Shown one piece after another: positions 18,402 through 27,518 of a stretch of 64,000 bases of DNA. The position numbers and the translations under genes were made by a program. The stretch comes from Scandinavium sp036409475 (lineage in GTDB: Bacteria > Pseudomonadota > Gammaproteobacteria > Enterobacterales > Enterobacteriaceae), in contig NZ_JAYRCK010000001.1 of NCBI RefSeq assembly GCF_036409475.1, positions 282,210-346,209 on the forward strand. The letters are read 5' to 3'. A model generated the notes under the pieces. That model saw only the letters and a list, made by a program, of their open reading frames with translations. It was not told where the DNA came from and did no database searches. Each line of letters opens with the position of its first letter. The first letter of the stretch is position 1.

Positions 18402-18443
18402 GGAGGTTCCTTTATTCTTTTGAGACACGGGTCCTGACGAAGA

Positions 18444-18470
18444 TTATCGGCACTGTTCAGGTGAACTTGA
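18444..18470 (-). promoter_or_regulatory. sigma-28 promoter for flgKL
   Basis: On the minus strand TCAA, 15 nt, then GCCGATAA: the -10 is a full match to the flagellar sigma-28 consensus and the -35 has one mismatch. It lies between flgJ and flgK. Confidence 0.85.
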
Positions 18471-18476
18471 GCGGTT

Positions 18477-19430
18477 TCAGAACAGATTTTCAATCTCGTT
18501 GCTGTACGCCTTACTGACCTTCTCACTCATTCCTTTTAACTGCTGGATCATGCTGGTGAGCTTGCGTGCATAGTTCGGGTCCGTGGCGTAACCGGCGTTC
18601 TGCAAGGCCTGTGCGCCCTGCTCTGGCGTTGCCGCTTTGGTGACAGCGGCGTAGCGAGGATTACGGGTTAACAGGCCAACGTAATCCGACAGCGCATCAA
18701 GATAAGAGCTGTAGACGCGGAAACGCGCCTTAACCTTTTTCATCTCACCGTTTTCAAATTCGGTGGTGGTGATTTCGGTGACTTTGCCCTTCCAGTCTGA
18801 AGAGGCCTTCACGCCAAAGAGGTTGAAGCTTGGCTCGCCGTTTTCACGGCGGATTTGCCGTTGTCCCCAGCCGGATTCCAGCGCCGCCTGAGCAAGGATC
18901 AGGTGATGAGGAATACCGCTTTGTTCACTGGCGAGTTTCGCAGGCAGCGAGAGCTGCGCGAGGAAGTCCTGGCTGCCGCCCGTCAAATCCGCGGCGTCTG
19001 TTGCTGTAGGCGCTTTCGGCATCGCTTTGCGCACCATTTGCGTCAGCGCCGAGTTCTGATAGCTGGTCACCGTTTCGAGGTCAAACTTCAGCGGCACCTG
19101 CGCAGGCGTGTCTTTCACTTCTCCTTGCGCCGCCGCCATCTGTTTCACCATCTCATCGGCCAGCCCCAGTCCTTTGCCCGCCGTTAACTGCTGGGCAATT
19201 TGCTGATCGTACATACTGGTGTACAGCCGGGTCTGGTCGCTGCTAAAAAGCCCGTCTTTCGGCAGCGCATCACGCATGCTTTTCAGCATCATTTGCACGA
19301 ACATGCCTTCCACCTGACGGGCCACGGGCTTGAGATTCGCCCGTGGATCCTGTCCGGCTTTCATTTTCAGTTCGTTGAGCGATTGCGCGTCCCAGGCCGC
19401 GCTCGCCATCAGCTTGCTGTCGCCCAGCAT
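18477..19430 (-). CDS. flgJ: flagellar rod assembly muramidase FlgJ
   Basis: The N-terminal half caps the growing rod; the C-terminal GH73 domain cuts peptidoglycan to let it pass. The 317-residue protein shows the rod-cap segment QVEGMFVQMMLKSMRDALPKDGLFSSDQTRLYTSMYDQQIAQ and, near residue 180, LAQAALESGWGQRQI with the catalytic Glu. It overlaps the flgI stop by one base (TGATG). Confidence 0.95.
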   Translation of the reverse strand: MLGDSKLMASAAWDAQSLNELKMKAGQDPRANLKPVARQVEGMFVQMMLKSMRDALPKDGLFSSDQTRLYTSMYDQQIAQQLTAGKGLGLADEMVKQMAAAQGEVKDTPAQVPLKFDLETVTSYQNSALTQMVRKAMPKAPTATDAADLTGGSQDFLAQLSLPAKLASEQSGIPHHLILAQAALESGWGQRQIRRENGEPSFNLFGVKASSDWKGKVTEITTTEFENGEMKKVKARFRVYSSYLDALSDYVGLLTRNPRYAAVTKAATPEQGAQALQNAGYATDPNYARKLTSMIQQLKGMSEKVSKAYSNEIENLF

Positions 19431-20527
19431 CAGATGATTTCCACTTTGGCACGCAGGCAGCCTGCGGTCTGCATGGATTGCAGGATAGACATCAGTTCCA
19501 GCGGTGATGCTCCCAGCGCATTAAGCGCACGCACGACGTTATTCAGGTTGGCGCTGGAACGCACGCTTTGAATCGCACCGCCGCTCTGACGCAGATCGAT
19601 TTGCGTTTGCGGAGTCACCACCGTTGAGCCGCCAGCAAATGGCGTATCCGGCTGGCTGACCTGAGCAGAACGGTTCACCGTGACGGACAAGTTGCCTTGC
19701 GCCACCGCGCAGTTATCCAGCGTGACTTCGCGGTTCATTACCACCGATCCGGTACGCGAGTTGATGATCACTTTCGCATCCTGAGGCGTGACGTTCACTT
19801 CCAGGTTCTGAATGTCCGCCAGCATACGCACCTGACTGCTGTTGCCGCTTGAACCCTGAATCTGCACGGTACGGGCATCCAGCGCGGTCGCCATGCCAAA
19901 TCCGCCGCGGCGGTTGATGGTATCGGCAATCTGCTGCGCCATGCCGAAGTCGTCTTCGTTGAGTTGAAGATTAATGGTGTTACCCGCCCCAAACTGACTA
20001 GGCAATTCACGTTCGATGGTCGCGCCACCGGTGATACGCCCGCCGTTCAGCTGGTTAACCTGCACGCTGCTGCCACCCGCAGACGCACCGGCACCGCCAA
20101 CAAGTATGTTGCCCTGCGCGAGGGCATAAATCTGGCTATCAACGCCTTTTAAAGGAGTCATCAACAGCGTACCGCCGCGAAGGCTTTTCGCGTTACCCAT
20201 TGAGGACACCACCACGTCGATGGTTTGCCCCTGACGGCCAAACGCCGGGAGTTGCGCCGTCACCATGACCGCCGCCACGTTTTTTAACTGCATGTTGGTC
20301 CCAGCCGGAACCGTGATCCCAAGCTGCGACAACATGTTGTTCAGACTTTGCGTGGTGAACGGCGTTTGCGTCGTCTGGTCACCGGTACCGTCAAGTCCTA
20401 CCACCAGCCCGTAGCCGATCAGCGAGTTTTGACGTACGCCCTGTACGCTGGTGAGGTCACGAATGCGATCGGCCTGGGCGAATCCCGCCACCAGAACCAG
20501 AGCAATGCCAACCAGAGTTTTAAACAT
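19430..20527 (-). CDS. flgI: flagellar P-ring protein FlgI
   Basis: Periplasmic ring around the rod in the peptidoglycan layer. The 365-residue precursor has a Sec signal peptide (MFKTLVGIALVLVAGFAQA, cut before DRIRDL) and the conserved GVRQNSLIGYGLVVGLDGTGD. Length equals E. coli FlgI. It lies 11 nt after flgH. Confidence 0.96.
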   Translation of the reverse strand: MFKTLVGIALVLVAGFAQADRIRDLTSVQGVRQNSLIGYGLVVGLDGTGDQTTQTPFTTQSLNNMLSQLGITVPAGTNMQLKNVAAVMVTAQLPAFGRQGQTIDVVVSSMGNAKSLRGGTLLMTPLKGVDSQIYALAQGNILVGGAGASAGGSSVQVNQLNGGRITGGATIERELPSQFGAGNTINLQLNEDDFGMAQQIADTINRRGGFGMATALDARTVQIQGSSGNSSQVRMLADIQNLEVNVTPQDAKVIINSRTGSVVMNREVTLDNCAVAQGNLSVTVNRSAQVSQPDTPFAGGSTVVTPQTQIDLRQSGGAIQSVRSSANLNNVVRALNALGASPLELMSILQSMQTAGCLRAKVEII

Positions 20528-20538
20528 AAGTCACCTCG

Positions 20539-21237
20539 TTACATCGGTGAGAGATTAAGGAAGAAACGCTGCAGCCAGCCCATGTTCTGCGCTTCATTGA
20601 TATAGCCGTTACCCACGTATTCGATACGCGCGTCCGCCACTTGGGTAGACGGTACGGTGTTACTGCCGCTGATCGTGCGAGGGTTCACCACGCCCGAGAA
20701 GCGAATAAATTCTGTGCCCTGATTGATGGCGATTTGTTTTTCACCCACCACGTGCAGGTTGCCGTTAGCCAGCACCTGATCCACGGTCACCGTCAGCGTG
20801 CCGCTGAAGGTATTGCTGGCGTTAGCGCCGCCTTTCCCGTTAAAGGAATTGCCGCCAGAAGCGTCCACATCGGCGCGGGCATTGCCAAACAGGCCTTGCA
20901 GATAACGCGGCACGGTGTCGAAGCCGAAATTCGTTTTGCCGTCGCGGCTGGCATTCGCGGAAGAACTCTTCGACGCGCTGACGTTTTCCTGCAACTGGAT
21001 GGTCAGAGTGTCACCAATATTGCGCGGACGACGGTCCTCAAACAGCGGTTGATAGCCGTAGTTAATCGGCTGGGCGCTTTGAAAAATAGACCCATTGACC
21101 ACTGGCACAGGGCCGGGCACAGGTTGTGCCGTGGTCGCCCCTTCCACCAACGGTTTAGAAGGGATCCATGCGCATCCTGCCTGCGTCAGAGCAAGAAGCA
21201 CGAAGAACGGATAACGAAGCGCTGAGGATTTGTGCAT
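20539..21237 (-). CDS. flgH: flagellar L-ring lipoprotein FlgH
   Basis: Outer-membrane ring subunit. With the start MHKSSALRYPFF the protein is 232 residues, as in E. coli; the frame is open seven codons upstream but the downstream ATG has an AAAGG site. The lipobox LTQAGC places the lipidated Cys at 22. YGYQPLFEDRRPRNIGDTLTI and the C-terminal MGWLQRFFLNLSPM are typical. Confidence 0.95.
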   Translation of the reverse strand: MHKSSALRYPFFVLLALTQAGCAWIPSKPLVEGATTAQPVPGPVPVVNGSIFQSAQPINYGYQPLFEDRRPRNIGDTLTIQLQENVSASKSSSANASRDGKTNFGFDTVPRYLQGLFGNARADVDASGGNSFNGKGGANASNTFSGTLTVTVDQVLANGNLHVVGEKQIAINQGTEFIRFSGVVNPRTISGSNTVPSTQVADARIEYVGNGYINEAQNMGWLQRFFLNLSPM

Positions 21238-21294
21238 GGCCTTTATCTTCTGAATCAAAAAAATCCGGTGCGGGAAATCCGCACCGGAGACAAC

Positions 21295-22077
21295 TTACAG
21301 CTGAGTGAGTTTCTGCAGCATCTGGTCGGTGGTTGAGACCGCCTTGCTGTTGATCTCATACGCACGCTGAACCTGAATCATGTTGACCAGCTCTTCCGCC
21401 ACGTTGACATTCGAGGTTTCCACATAACCCTGATACAGCAGACCCGCACCGTTCAGACCAGGCGTGGTGTCGTTTGGCGCACCGGAAGCCTGCGTTTCGG
21501 TGTAGAGGTTCTCACCAATGCTTTCCAGCCCGGAGTCGTTCATGAAGGTGGTCAGGTTAAGTTGCCCCACCTGCACCGGGTTCGCTTGCCCCTGCTGAGT
21601 CACGCTCACCACGCCGTCACGGCCAATGGTAATGCTCAGAGTGTTAGCCGGAATGGTGATAGCAGGCTGAACCTGGTAGCCGCCTGCCGTCACCAGTTGA
21701 CCGTTCTGATCGACCTGGAAAGAGCCGTCGCGGGTATAAGCAGAGGTGCCATCTGGCAACAGAACCTGGAAGAAACCTTCGCCTTTAATCGCCACATCTT
21801 TGCTGTTGTCGGTCTGCGACAGGTTGCCCTGAGTGTGAATGCGCTCAGTGGCGACCGGACGAACACCGGTACCAATTTGCAGGCCAGAAGGCAGCGTGGT
21901 TTGTTCAGAAGACTGGGCACCTGGCTGGCGCACGGTCTGGTAAAGCAAGTCTTCAAACACGGCACGTTGACGCTTAAACCCGTTGGTGCTGACGTTCGCC
22001 AGGTTGTTGGCGATAACGTCCATGTTGGTTTGCTGCGCGTCGAGACCGGTTTTGGCGATCCATAATGAACTGATCAT
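21295..22077 (-). CDS. flgG: flagellar distal rod protein FlgG
   Basis: Major distal-rod subunit. The 260-residue protein starts MISSLWIAKTGLDAQQTNMD and ends KAVSTTDQMLQKLTQL, matching E. coli in length. The ORF can be read upstream to 22152, but that extension is only translation of an inserted repeat. The ribosome-binding site GAGGA (22083-22087, minus) touches the boundary of the repeat element at 22087-22227, which separates flgG from flgF. Confidence 0.95.
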   Translation of the reverse strand: MISSLWIAKTGLDAQQTNMDVIANNLANVSTNGFKRQRAVFEDLLYQTVRQPGAQSSEQTTLPSGLQIGTGVRPVATERIHTQGNLSQTDNSKDVAIKGEGFFQVLLPDGTSAYTRDGSFQVDQNGQLVTAGGYQVQPAITIPANTLSITIGRDGVVSVTQQGQANPVQVGQLNLTTFMNDSGLESIGENLYTETQASGAPNDTTPGLNGAGLLYQGYVETSNVNVAEELVNMIQVQRAYEINSKAVSTTDQMLQKLTQL

Positions 22078-22086
22078 AGATGTCCT

Positions 22087-22227
22087 CAAATTGCTGACAA
22101 AGAAGGAAAAAACGTGGTTTTTCCTTCTTTGTGGTGAGCAGTCGAAAATCAATAAATTGATTTTCCTTGTTTTTTATTGGTCAGAACATGACAGACCGGT
22201 GCCGTAATGTGATTTCTCATCAGTCTC
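22087..22227. repeat. 141-bp MITE-like element, copy 2 (flgF-flgG, no hairpin duplication)
   Basis: Aligns end to end with the other copies: CAAATTGCTGACAAAGAAGG at one end, CATCAGTCTC at the other, and the internal AATCAATAAATTGATT. The second end is degraded (the TTTGTC part is changed to TTTCTC). It lies within the flg operon, in the flgF-flgG space, and is not flanked by duplicated hairpins. Confidence 0.75.
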
Positions 22228-22238
22228 ATATCCTGTTA

Positions 22239-22997
22239 TTAGCTCATTGACAGTAGCTGGTTAGCCTTCTGCGCGTTGTCGTCAACGCTGCTGATGACCT
22301 TCATCTGCATTTCAAAACGGCGCGAGCTGGCAATCATTTCGGCCATCGCCGCCACGGGTTTGACGTTACTGCCCTCTAACACGCCGGACTGCAGACGCAC
22401 GCTCGGGTCAGACTGCAAGGTCTGCCCACGAGTCGCCTGAGCCGTGGCGGTCAGGCGGAACATACCGTCATCGCCACGAATCACTTCGTTGTTCGCCGCT
22501 TTCACCATTTTGAGTTTGCCGACCGGCGCAATGGTGTTGGCAGGGTCACCCGGGTTGAGCGCAGAAATGGTGCCGTCTGCGGCAATGGTGACTTCTGAGC
22601 CTTCCGGCACCACCACAGGCCCGCCGCCATCGCCCAGCACCGGGTTGCCCTGAATGGTCAATTGCCCCGTGGAGCTCACCTGAATGCTGCCGTTGCGGGT
22701 ATAGCCTTCCGTACCGTCTGCGGCCTGGACAGCCAGCCAGCCGTCCTGCTGCAACGCCACGTCCAGAGGGCGAGCGGTATAGTCGAGCTGACCCGGTGTC
22801 ATGTCGGCGCCAGGCGTCGAGCCCGCCACCAGCGTACGAGTCTGGTAAGTCTCCCCGTTGACCGGCACCGCTCGCAGCGCGGTCAATTGCGCGCGAAAGC
22901 CCGGCGTAGAGGTGTTGGCGAGGTTGCTGGCGGTGACCGCCTGCAGTTCCATCGTCTGACTTGCCGCGCCCATCGCGGTATAAATTGCGTGATCCAT
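22239..22997 (-). CDS. flgF: flagellar proximal rod protein FlgF
   Basis: Rod subunit. The 252-residue protein begins MDHAIYTAMGAASQTMELQAVTASNLANTSTPGFRAQL, with the rod/hook N-terminal motif, and ends VISSVDDNAQKANQLLSMS. It lies 20 nt after flgE. Downstream, flgG is separated by 161 bp because of the inserted repeat. Confidence 0.95.
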   Translation of the reverse strand: MDHAIYTAMGAASQTMELQAVTASNLANTSTPGFRAQLTALRAVPVNGETYQTRTLVAGSTPGADMTPGQLDYTARPLDVALQQDGWLAVQAADGTEGYTRNGSIQVSSTGQLTIQGNPVLGDGGGPVVVPEGSEVTIAADGTISALNPGDPANTIAPVGKLKMVKAANNEVIRGDDGMFRLTATAQATRGQTLQSDPSVRLQSGVLEGSNVKPVAAMAEMIASSRRFEMQMKVISSVDDNAQKANQLLSMS

Positions 22998-23017
22998 GAA
23001 GCCGTCCCGTCAGGCGC

Positions 23018-24271
23018 TTAGCGCAGGTTAACCAGGGTGTTGAGGATCTGATCCTGGGTTTTGATGGTCTGCGCGTTCGACTGGTAGTTACGCTGCGCGA
23101 CAATCATGTTCACCAGTTCTTTACTCAGGTCGACGTTGGACGCTTCCAGCGCGCCGTTGGTCAGGGTGCCGAAGTTCCCGGTACCCGCAGTTCCCAGCAG
23201 TGCCACGCCTGAAGACTGGGTGGCTGACCAGACGTTATCGCCTTCCGACTGCAGGCCTTCGTTGTTGGCAAAGTTCGCCATCACGATTTGACCAAGAAGC
23301 TGAGTCTGTTCGTTGGAGTAGTTGCCGACCACGGTGCCATCGTCGTTAATCTGGTAGCTCACCAGGTTGCCCGGCTTGTAACCGTTCTGGTTGGTCGCAA
23401 CGATGTCGTTGGAGCCGGTGTTCTGCTGCATGGAGTTAGCGAGGCTGAGGGTGAAGGTGCCGCCTGCTGAACCGTTCAGGCCCACCAACGGAATACCAAA
23501 TTCAGGTTTAGCGCCTGTCGCTGGAGGCGTCAGCACACCGCCAGCGTAGGTTCCCACGCCTGTCAGGGTGCCGTTATTGTCAAAATTCATTTGTGCGGCT
23601 TGTACTGCTTTCGCACCTGCAACGCTGGAGTCCTGGGTATAAATATCCCAGGTGTTATCCGCCGTTTTAACGTAATACAGGTTTACGTCGTGGGAGTTAC
23701 CCTGCGAGTCATAGACCGTGACGGTGCCTTTCTTGTTGTAGGTATCCGAGTTCGTCGCATCAAACGGTGAGGTCGCTGGCTTAGCATCGGTGGAGTTGAG
23801 GTTAATCTGCATCGATGCGGTGGTGGTTGCTTTCGCCGCCATCAACGTATTGGGAATGCTCAGGCCAACCGGGTTTGCCCCCTGCTGAATGGTTGGCGGC
23901 GTGCCGGTGGCCGGATAGCCGGTCAGCTGCAGGCCCTGCATGTTCACCAGATTGCGGTTTTCATCCAGTTTGAACTGGCCGTTACGGCTGTAATAGACGG
24001 AACCGTTGCTGTCCGTCAGACGGAAGAAGCCGTTCTGGCTGATGGCGACATCCAGCGCACGCCCGGTGCTGGTGGTGGTGCCGTCGGTAAAGTCCTGGGT
24101 TATCCCGGCGACTTTAACGCCCAGCCCGACTTTGGAACCGGCGAACATATCTGCAAACGAGGCCGTCCCGGATTTAAAGCCGTAAGTGGCGGAGTTGGCG
24201 ATGTTGTTGCCGATCACGTCGAGGTTGGTGGAGGCCGCGTTCAGGCCGCTGACCGCTTGAGAAAAGGCCAT
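23018..24271 (-). CDS. flgE: flagellar hook protein FlgE
   Basis: Hook subunit. The 417-residue protein has the N-terminal FSQAVSGLNAASTNLDVIGNN motif, a variable middle domain rich in Thr and Asn, and the C-terminal ASNVDLSKELVNMIVAQRNYQSNAQTIKTQDQILNTLVNLR motif region. It lies 20 nt after flgD. Confidence 0.96.
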   Translation of the reverse strand: MAFSQAVSGLNAASTNLDVIGNNIANSATYGFKSGTASFADMFAGSKVGLGVKVAGITQDFTDGTTTSTGRALDVAISQNGFFRLTDSNGSVYYSRNGQFKLDENRNLVNMQGLQLTGYPATGTPPTIQQGANPVGLSIPNTLMAAKATTTASMQINLNSTDAKPATSPFDATNSDTYNKKGTVTVYDSQGNSHDVNLYYVKTADNTWDIYTQDSSVAGAKAVQAAQMNFDNNGTLTGVGTYAGGVLTPPATGAKPEFGIPLVGLNGSAGGTFTLSLANSMQQNTGSNDIVATNQNGYKPGNLVSYQINDDGTVVGNYSNEQTQLLGQIVMANFANNEGLQSEGDNVWSATQSSGVALLGTAGTGNFGTLTNGALEASNVDLSKELVNMIVAQRNYQSNAQTIKTQDQILNTLVNLR

Positions 24272-24291
24272 GTCTTTACTCCTGCTAAGGG

Positions 24292-24987
24292 TTAAATAAT
24301 CTGACGAACTTCGTCGAGCGTGGTGGTGCCATACGTGCCGAGATCCAGCAGATTACCGCTGCTTCCCTTCGTAATCCCTTGCACAAGCGCGAACTGGAGC
24401 GGCTGAGCCACCAGTTGGGTGCCGTTTGTGCTGGCGGCAATCGAGACGCTGTATGCGCCATCCGGAACCGTCGTGCCATCAGCGGCAGTCCCGTCCCAGG
24501 TAAAGGTGTGTACGCCTGCGGTCTGAGCACCCAGATCGAGGGTACGGATCACTTTGCCACTGCTGTCAGTGATGGTCGCCGTGGCTTTATCCGCCGCCTG
24601 GGTTAACTCAACCCCAAACGGCGTGGTGCTGGCGGAACCATCAGAATTCGCACCTGCCAGAACCACGGAACCCGGGATCATCACGCCGTGACCAATCAGG
24701 TTTGAGGCCTGCAAAGACTGGCTGTTATCAATCTGACCGGAGATAGAGCCCAGCGTGGTATTGAGTTTCTCAATCCCGCTGACGGTGCTGATTTGCGCCA
24801 GCTGCGAGGTCAACTGGCTGTTGTCCATCGGGTTGGTCGGGTCCTGGTTTTGCAACTGGGCTACCAGCAGCGTCAGAAAGCTGCTTTGCAGGTCGGACGC
24901 GCTGCTGCTGGTTAAGTCACCGCTGGTGGCTTTGGTGGTGCTGACGCCGGTGTTAGTCGGGTCGTTGACATTGACGGCAATAGACAT
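24292..24987 (-). CDS. flgD: flagellar hook assembly protein FlgD
   Basis: Hook cap that allows FlgE polymerisation and is lost afterwards. The 231-residue protein has the family segment SSFLTLLVAQLQNQDPTNPMDN at about residues 34-55 and a C-terminal FlgD Ig-like/Tudor part (TFTWDGTAADGTTVPDGAYS). It lies 11 nt after flgC. Confidence 0.95.
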   Translation of the reverse strand: MSIAVNVNDPTNTGVSTTKATSGDLTSSSASDLQSSFLTLLVAQLQNQDPTNPMDNSQLTSQLAQISTVSGIEKLNTTLGSISGQIDNSQSLQASNLIGHGVMIPGSVVLAGANSDGSASTTPFGVELTQAADKATATITDSSGKVIRTLDLGAQTAGVHTFTWDGTAADGTTVPDGAYSVSIAASTNGTQLVAQPLQFALVQGITKGSSGNLLDLGTYGTTTLDEVRQII

Positions 24988-24998
24988 CGGTTTCTCCG

Positions 24999-25403
24999 TT
25001 ACTGGCCGAGGGTCAGTGTTTTGAGCATCATGCTCTTGACGGTATTGAGGACTTCAACGTTGGCCTGATAGCTGCGGGACGCTGACATAGTGTTGACCAT
25101 CTCCTCGACCACATCGACGTTAGGCATCTTGACGTAGCCTTTGGCGTCCGCCAGCGGGTTGCCCGGCTGAAAGACCATCTTGAAAGGTGCCTGGCTTTCC
25201 TGCACGTCAGCCACTTTTACGCCACCGGTTGCCGCCCCTGTCGGCGCATCCACCTGAAAGACCACTTGTTTGGCGCGATAGGGCTGGCCGTCTGGTCCGG
25301 TCACACTGTCGGCGTTGGCGAGGTTACTGGCCGCCACGTTCAGGCGTTTGGACTGGGCCGTCAGCGCGGAGCCCGCCACATCAAAAATATTCAGTAAAGC
25401 CAT
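24999..25403 (-). CDS. flgC: flagellar proximal rod protein FlgC
   Basis: Rod subunit of 134 residues, as in E. coli. It has LNVAASNLANADSVTGPDGQPYRAKQVVF near the N terminus and VVEEMVNTMSASRSYQANVEVLNTVKSMM at the C terminus. It lies 3 nt after flgB. Confidence 0.95.
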   Translation of the reverse strand: MALLNIFDVAGSALTAQSKRLNVAASNLANADSVTGPDGQPYRAKQVVFQVDAPTGAATGGVKVADVQESQAPFKMVFQPGNPLADAKGYVKMPNVDVVEEMVNTMSASRSYQANVEVLNTVKSMMLKTLTLGQ

Positions 25404-25406
25404 GGC

Positions 25407-25820
25407 TTAGTTCCCCTGTAGCACGGTCATCATGCTTCTGATTTGCCCGCCCAGTACGGTCAGGCCGGTCTGGTATTGCAGGCTGTTGTCGGCGAATTGC
25501 GTGCGCTCCCGATCCATGTCGACGGTGTTACCGTCCATTGAAGGCTGATCGGGGACCCGATACATCAGGTCAACAGAGGGGGCAGACATCGCCTGGGCCG
25601 GAATGTGGCGCTCGGAGGTCAGCGTCAACGACACGCTGCTGGTTTGCGCGCGCCCGCGTTCCATCACTTTTTTGAGTTCTGAAGCAAAATCGACATCACG
25701 CGCCTGATACCCCGGGGTATCGGCGTTAGCGATGTTAGAGGCCAGTATTTCCTGACGCTGAGCACGCAGGTTTAACGCTTCCTGTTGAAAACGTAGCGCG
25801 GCATCGAGTTTATCGAGCAT
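25407..25820 (-). CDS. flgB: flagellar proximal rod protein FlgB
   Basis: First gene of the flgBCDEFGHIJ operon; 137 residues. The start MLDKLDAALRFQQEALNLRAQR is chosen over an upstream ATG because it follows CGGAGGAGAC and matches E. coli. The region to flgA (25821-25978) is the divergent class 2 (FlhDC-dependent) promoter space; operator boxes were not resolved by eye. Confidence 0.95.
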   Translation of the reverse strand: MLDKLDAALRFQQEALNLRAQRQEILASNIANADTPGYQARDVDFASELKKVMERGRAQTSSVSLTLTSERHIPAQAMSAPSVDLMYRVPDQPSMDGNTVDMDRERTQFADNSLQYQTGLTVLGGQIRSMMTVLQGN

Positions 25821-25978
25821 GTCTCCTCCGCTAAGGGCAAAGTTCATTCAGCGTTCAGATTAATCCCAATCTCAAGACGCCATCGCCGGAATAAACACAA
25901 AATGCAGCGCTATTTGTTGCGTTGATGTTCTGTCGGTAAAGGTAAAATTCTGTCATTCCCGACAGACTGGAGTTGGCA

Positions 25979-26638
25979 ATGCGAAACCTGAAACGCACGC
26001 TCGCGGTGATGCTGGCGCTCTTGAGCCCGGCAGCGATGGCGCAGGATATGACCCCGCAGCTCACTGACTTTTTTACCCAGCGCCTCGCCGGTTTTAGCGA
26101 CAGCGTGGTCGTGACGGTGCGCAGTGCGGGCAACCTCATGCCGCAGTGCGAGCAACCTGCGCTGAGCGTGATGGGCAATGCCCGTCTGTGGGGGAACCAG
26201 ACCGTTCTGGCTCAGTGCGGAACGGAGAAACGGTATATTCAGGTGATGGTTGCGGCGACAGGCAACTATGTTGTGGCGGCGCAGCCGATTGTGCGCGGCA
26301 CCACGCTGACACCGGGAAGCGTGACGCTCAAACGCGGTCGGTTAGATCAGCTGCCGCCGCGCACGATGCTGGATATCAACCAGGCGCAGGATGCGGTCAT
26401 GTTGCGCGATCTTGCTCCCGGCCAGCCTGTTCAGTTATCGATGCTACGCCAGTCCTGGCGAGTGAAAGCCGGGCAAAAAGTGCAGGTTATCGCCTGCGGT
26501 GACGGCTTTAGCGTTAACGGTGAAGGCCAGGCGTTAAACAATGCCGCCGTGGCGCAAAATGCCCGCGTGAGGATGCCTTCAGGCCAGGTGGTGAGCGGTC
26601 AGGTTGATACGGATGGGAATATTCTGATTAACCTATAA
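25979..26638 (+). CDS. flgA: flagellar P-ring assembly chaperone FlgA
   Basis: Periplasmic chaperone for FlgI. The 219-residue precursor has a signal peptide ending SPAAMA and a C-terminal SAF domain (VAAQPIVRGTTLTPGSVTLKRGRLDQLPPRTM, VKAGQKVQVIACGDGFSVNGEGQALNNA). A TTG lies two codons upstream, but the ATG at 25979 has GGAG at 6 nt and gives the E. coli length. It is divergent from flgB. Confidence 0.94.
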   Translation: MRNLKRTLAVMLALLSPAAMAQDMTPQLTDFFTQRLAGFSDSVVVTVRSAGNLMPQCEQPALSVMGNARLWGNQTVLAQCGTEKRYIQVMVAATGNYVVAAQPIVRGTTLTPGSVTLKRGRLDQLPPRTMLDINQAQDAVMLRDLAPGQPVQLSMLRQSWRVKAGQKVQVIACGDGFSVNGEGQALNNAAVAQNARVRMPSGQVVSGQVDTDGNILINL

Positions 26639-26644
26639 TGTTTT

Positions 26645-26671
26645 TAAAGATTCCGTGATGCTTGCCGATAA
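26645..26671 (+). promoter_or_regulatory. sigma-28 promoter for flgMN
   Basis: TAAA, exactly 15 nt, then GCCGATAA: a complete match to the flagellar sigma-28 consensus, between flgA and flgM. It gives late-class expression of the anti-sigma factor, a feedback arrangement known in enterics. Confidence 0.92.
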
Positions 26672-26731
26672 ATAATCAACAACCGATGATGGCAGGCAGT
26701 CGCGCCACGAAACCTCGATGAGGACAGGACA

Positions 26732-27025
26732 ATGAGCATTGATCGTACATCGCCCCTGAAGCCCGTTAACGCCGTTCAGCCGCGTGAGCCGAATGAAGCC
26801 CAGGCGCAGAAAACCCGTCTGGATAAATCGTCCACCGCCAACAGCACCAATGTGACGTTGAGCGAAGCGCAATCCAGCCTGATGCAACCGCGCACCAGCG
26901 ACATCAATATGGAACGCGTGGAAACGCTGAAAAACGCCATCCGTAACGGCGACCTGAAAATGGATACCGGCAAAATCGCCGACGCCCTGATTGCGGATAC
27001 CCAGAGCTGGCTGCAGAGTAAATAA
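26732..27025 (+). CDS. flgM: anti-sigma-28 factor FlgM
   Basis: Holds FliA inactive until it is exported through the finished hook. The 97-residue protein starts MSIDRTSPLKPVNAVQPRE and has the C-terminal FliA-binding helices (SDINMERVETLKNAIRNGDLKMDTGKIADALIADTQSWL). Length equals the E. coli protein. It is preceded by a consensus sigma-28 promoter and lies 4 nt before flgN. Confidence 0.96.
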   Translation: MSIDRTSPLKPVNAVQPREPNEAQAQKTRLDKSSTANSTNVTLSEAQSSLMQPRTSDINMERVETLKNAIRNGDLKMDTGKIADALIADTQSWLQSK

Positions 27026-27029
27026 AAGC

Positions 27030-27452
27030 ATGAGTCGTCTGTCAGAAATACTGGATCACATGACCGTCATCCTGAACTCGCTCAAAGAAGTGATGGATGC
27101 CGAGCAACAACAGCTTTCCGCGGGCAGCGTGAACGGCAGCACTTTGCAGCGTATCACCGAAGAAAAAAGCTCGTTGCTGGCGACCCTGGATTATCTGGAA
27201 AAACAGCGTCGGCTCGAACAGGAAGCGATGCGCTGCGCCAATGATGACGTGGCCGAGCGCTGGCAAAACATTACCGAAAAAACCCAGCATTTGCGTGACC
27301 TGAACCAGCACAACGGCTGGTTGCTGGAAGGCCAGCTTGAACGAAATCAGCAAGCCATTGAGGTGCTGAAACCCCATCAGGAACCCGGGCTGTATGGCAA
27401 AAACGGTCAGACCTCCAGTACGCCTCGCGGCGGGAAGAAGTTCTCCGTTTAA
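27030..27452 (+). CDS. flgN: flagellar export chaperone FlgN
   Basis: Cytoplasmic chaperone for FlgK and FlgL. The 140-residue helical protein starts MSRLSEILDHMTVILNSLKEVMDAEQQQL and has the conserved C-terminal LLEGQLERNQQAIEVLKPHQEPGLYG. The start gives the E. coli-like length; an upstream in-frame extension overlaps flgM and is not used. Confidence 0.94.
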   Translation: MSRLSEILDHMTVILNSLKEVMDAEQQQLSAGSVNGSTLQRITEEKSSLLATLDYLEKQRRLEQEAMRCANDDVAERWQNITEKTQHLRDLNQHNGWLLEGQLERNQQAIEVLKPHQEPGLYGKNGQTSSTPRGGKKFSV

Positions 27453-27518
27453 CCCACGACTTTACAAGCAGCAGGTCGCCGGGCGCTGGTATTCAGCCCT
27501 TGGTCCTGCCGTTTTGCT

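Noticed and set aside
21983..22207. ORF giving a peptide LLTKKEKTWFFLLCGEQSKINK
   Set aside because: The peptide is the translation of the 140-bp element; similar peptides arise at 37189-37536 and 59990-60175 from other copies. Not a gene family.
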